Assembly (NCBI GenBank): GCA_027079895.1
Contig: JALWUZ010000083.1
Location: 1 to 8,385 of the forward strand
Direction: 5' to 3'
Source of the DNA: Anaerolineae bacterium
GTDB lineage: Bacteria > Chloroflexota > Anaerolineae > B4-G1
Length of the DNA: 8,385 nt
This document shows, in pieces, positions 6,659 to 8,385 of this stretch. Numbering within the stretch: position 1 is the first letter of the stretch; every line of letters starts with the position of its first letter. The notes beneath the pieces are model-generated. The model had not been told where the DNA came from. It worked only from the letters and a program-made list of their open reading frames with translations, and ran no database searches. Made by a program: the position numbers and the translations under genes.

Positions 6659-7828
6659 GTGACGCTGGAACTGAGTAAACTGACCGCCCAGGTGCAGGAG
6701 ATGGGCCAGGAGGCCGCCGCCCGGCAGCAACGGCAGCGCGACCTGGTGACGCTGGCCCGGCAGTGGCTCTCCATGTACACCGATTCCGCCGGCGACCTGC
6801 GCACCGTCGCCGCCCAGGCCCGCGCCGCCGTCCCGACCGACGAACGTTTCGACGCCGCCTTCCCCCTGCCGGAGACGCCGTCCCGCTTCACCGTCATCGC
6901 CGCCGACGGCTCCTCCATCCATCCGAGCCGCCACGAGGTCGCCCTCTACTACCTCATCAACATCGGCAGCCTGGTCTATCGGCACGGCAGCGGGGAGCCG
7001 CCAGAGCCGGCCAGCGAGCCGACGCTGGGGTACACCGAGTCCGATCTGTACGAGGACGGGCTCCTGGTGGCCGGGAACCTGCTGGACGTGCGGCGCGACC
7101 TGGCGGAGATCACCCGCCTGGCCGACCTGTGCGAGGCCGAGCCGCCGGAGAACGGCCCGACCGTCGCGCTGGTGGACGGGACTCTGCTCCTGTGGGTGCT
7201 GGAGGAGCGGGCCGACGTGCGGCGACGGGCGAAAATCTCCGCCTACCTGGGACAGTTGGAGCGCATCCAGGCGTCCGGGGCCGCCGTGGCCGCCTTCATC
7301 AGCCGCCCCCGCCACGCCGAAGTGGTGCGTCTGCTCCACCTGGCCTCCGTCGGCGGGGAGGTGGAGCGGGCCACGCGGGAGCCCAATCCGCTGGAACATC
7401 TGCCCGACCGGGCTCTCTTCGGGCGACTGCCGCCCGGCGCCCGCTCGGCTCTGTTCATCAGCCCGGCGCAGATCAATCAGGAGCATTACCGCCCGGCGGG
7501 GCACGCCGTCTATTTTTTCTACCTGAACCTGGCCGGAGCAGGACGGCCGCCGGTCATCGCGCGGGTGGAGGTGCCGCAGTGGGTGGCGCGGAACCCGGCA
7601 CGGCTGAACTTCGTCCACGGGGCCATCGTCGCCCAGGCCCGCATCACCGGCGATTATCCCTACGCCCTGGCCCGCGCCGACGAACTGGCCTTCATCGGCG
7701 GCCCGGAGCGGCAGGCTCTCCAGGAGATGATCGGCACCGCCCTCCTGCGGGCCGGGGTGACGGTCGCGCCGTCCCCCAAAGCGTTCTACAAGAGCCTGAC
7801 CCGCAGCGGCGGGAGGAGACGACGATGA
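6659..7828 (+). CDS. nurA: NurA-family DNA double-strand-break repair nuclease
   Basis: This 389-residue protein matches the NurA nuclease domain. With a HerA-type ATPase, NurA resects DNA ends (5'-3' exonuclease and single-strand endonuclease activity, Mn2+-dependent in studied archaeal members). The N-terminus (MTLELSKLTAQVQEMGQE) is helical. The first metal-binding motif is VIAADGSSIHPSRHE with D83. Further candidate active-site residues are E150, D173 in ALVDGTLLLW, and H320 in NFVHGAI; their order and rough spacing resemble the D-E-D-H set of archaeal NurA. VEVPQWVA and the closing DYPYALARADELAF are typical of the family. The GTG start was chosen because it begins the conserved N-terminus. 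Its ribosome binding site is weak (GGAAG, 12 nt upstream), and an in-frame GTG at 6635 or TTG at 6554 would only add a low-complexity Arg/Ala stretch. The stop overlaps the next gene's start (ATGA), so the two are translationally coupled. Confidence 0.85.
   Translation: MTLELSKLTAQVQEMGQEAAARQQRQRDLVTLARQWLSMYTDSAGDLRTVAAQARAAVPTDERFDAAFPLPETPSRFTVIAADGSSIHPSRHEVALYYLINIGSLVYRHGSGEPPEPASEPTLGYTESDLYEDGLLVAGNLLDVRRDLAEITRLADLCEAEPPENGPTVALVDGTLLLWVLEERADVRRRAKISAYLGQLERIQASGAAVAAFISRPRHAEVVRLLHLASVGGEVERATREPNPLEHLPDRALFGRLPPGARSALFISPAQINQEHYRPAGHAVYFFYLNLAGAGRPPVIARVEVPQWVARNPARLNFVHGAIVAQARITGDYPYALARADELAFIGGPERQALQEMIGTALLRAGVTVAPSPKAFYKSLTRSGGRRRR
7812..7817 (+). promoter_or_regulatory. 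Ribosome binding site of the HAS-barrel gene
   Basis: GGAGGA lies inside the last codons of nurA, 7 nt before the ATG at 7825. It supports that start despite the 4-base overlap with the nurA stop. Confidence 0.8.
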
Positions 7829-8385
7829 GCGACGCGGATTTGAAAGTGGGCCGGGTGCTGCGTACCAGTACCCGCAGTTTCGTCATCGGCTGCGAGGTGA
7901 TGAAGCCGGACATTCCGGCCTTCGGCTCCTTCGTGCGGGTGGACGGCCTGATCCCCGGCAGCGTCATCTACGGCCTGATCTACGATGTGAGTATCGAGGA
8001 CGACCCCTTCCTGCGCCGTTTCATCGGCGCCAACCCGCCGGAGGAGGTGGTGCTCGACCAACGCCGCAACCGTCAGGTGCCGATCGAGGTCAGCGTGCTG
8101 ACGGTGGGGGGCAGCGACGACGGCACGACCATTCATCACTACCTCCCCGCCCAGCCGCCGGTGACGCTCGATTGGCTCTACCGCTGCGACGCCGACGAGG
8201 TGCGGGCCTTCACCGACCGGTTCGGCTACTTCCGGCTGGTGCTGGAGGCCCGCGAGGTACCGGCGGATGAACTGCTGGCGGCCAGCCTGCGGGCCGCCGC
8301 CGCCTGCCGCCCGGAGAGCGAACGGGAGGATTTCCTGGTCGCCGCCGGACGCGAACTGACTCATCTGCTCTCCGGCGACCCGGTG
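7825..8385 (+). CDS. HAS-barrel domain protein, partial (runs off right edge)
   Basis: The frame is open from ATG (7825) to the window end, giving 187 residues with the C-terminus possibly missing. Residues about 6-60 (VGRVLRTSTRSFVIGCEV, then FGSFVRVDG and GSVIYGLIYDV) have the short strands and glycine turns of a HAS-barrel. This is the small beta-barrel at the N-terminus of HerA-type ATPases and related ATP synthase subunits. No Walker A motif appears in what is visible. The second half (about 115-187) is helical and acidic (CDADEVRAFTDRF, then ADELLAASLRAAAACRPESE). It is therefore not HerA itself but a separate barrel protein, known to sit between nurA and herA in some bacteria. Its overlap with nurA suggests a shared complex at DNA ends. 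The exact role is unknown. An alternative is the N-terminus of an unusual HerA with its ATPase core outside the window. Confidence 0.75.
   Translation, partial: MSDADLKVGRVLRTSTRSFVIGCEVMKPDIPAFGSFVRVDGLIPGSVIYGLIYDVSIEDDPFLRRFIGANPPEEVVLDQRRNRQVPIEVSVLTVGGSDDGTTIHHYLPAQPPVTLDWLYRCDADEVRAFTDRFGYFRLVLEAREVPADELLAASLRAAAACRPESEREDFLVAAGRELTHLLSGDPV

Noticed and set aside
6407..7618. A 403-codon minus-strand frame opposite nurA
   Set aside because: It is antisense to a clear NurA gene and shows only biased composition (Arg, Gly, Gln, Val). It also covers the mapped promoter of the nurA operon on the other strand.
7786..8364. A 192-codon minus-strand frame opposite the HAS-barrel gene
   Set aside because: The plus strand has a ribosome binding site, ATGA coupling to nurA and barrel-type sequence. 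The minus-strand frame shows no family motif.

Overview
This is a GC-rich window with GC-biased third codon positions. It carries one complete secreted multidomain protein, one class II tRNA, the start of a DNA-repair operon, and the 5' end of a divergent gene. The mix suggests a member of the Chloroflexota, probably Anaerolineae-like. The supporting signs are a gingipain-type (C25) secreted protease with a long DUF11/PKD stalk ending in a YLPLVLRSR tail, a NurA gene overlapping a stand-alone HAS-barrel gene, and a small TPR-like protein of a kind common in that phylum. This placement is inferred from protein style, not from a phylogenetic marker.

Layout. Positions 1-355 (minus) hold the N-terminal part of a TPR-like protein. 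The divergent intergenic region 356-558 holds three GGTTAC direct repeats at exact 11-bp spacing, a 43-bp palindromic repeat copy, and a near-consensus promoter (TTGCCA, 17 bp, TATAAT). Position 559-648 is tRNA-Ser(GGA) with a long variable arm and an encoded CCA. A stem-loop terminator lies at 650-683. Positions 717-6251 (plus) encode an 1844-residue secreted C25 cysteine peptidase with a signal peptide, propeptide, His/Cys catalytic domain, three carboxypeptidase-regulatory-like domains, a beta-sandwich domain, DUF11, PKD, three ~106-residue repeats, a final DUF11-like domain and a short C-terminal tail. A 14-bp perfect hairpin follows it.

The 407-bp gap 6252-6658 contains two more repeat copies in tandem (33-bp period), the second with a perfect 15-bp-arm palindrome. 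It also contains a second promoter with the same two hexamers and spacer as the tRNA promoter, and a ~180-nt leader with a 10-bp stem. From 6659 a NurA-family nuclease gene overlaps (ATGA) a HAS-barrel protein gene that runs off the right edge. A HerA-type ATPase gene is expected just beyond.

The genes fall into three functional units: the tRNA, possibly with read-through into the secreted protease; the divergent TPR-like gene; and the end-resection operon. The least explained signals are the palindromic repeat family placed upstream of both TTGCCA/TATAAT promoters, the 11-bp repeats in front of the TPR-like gene, and the short C-terminal tail of the protease as a possible surface-sorting signal.
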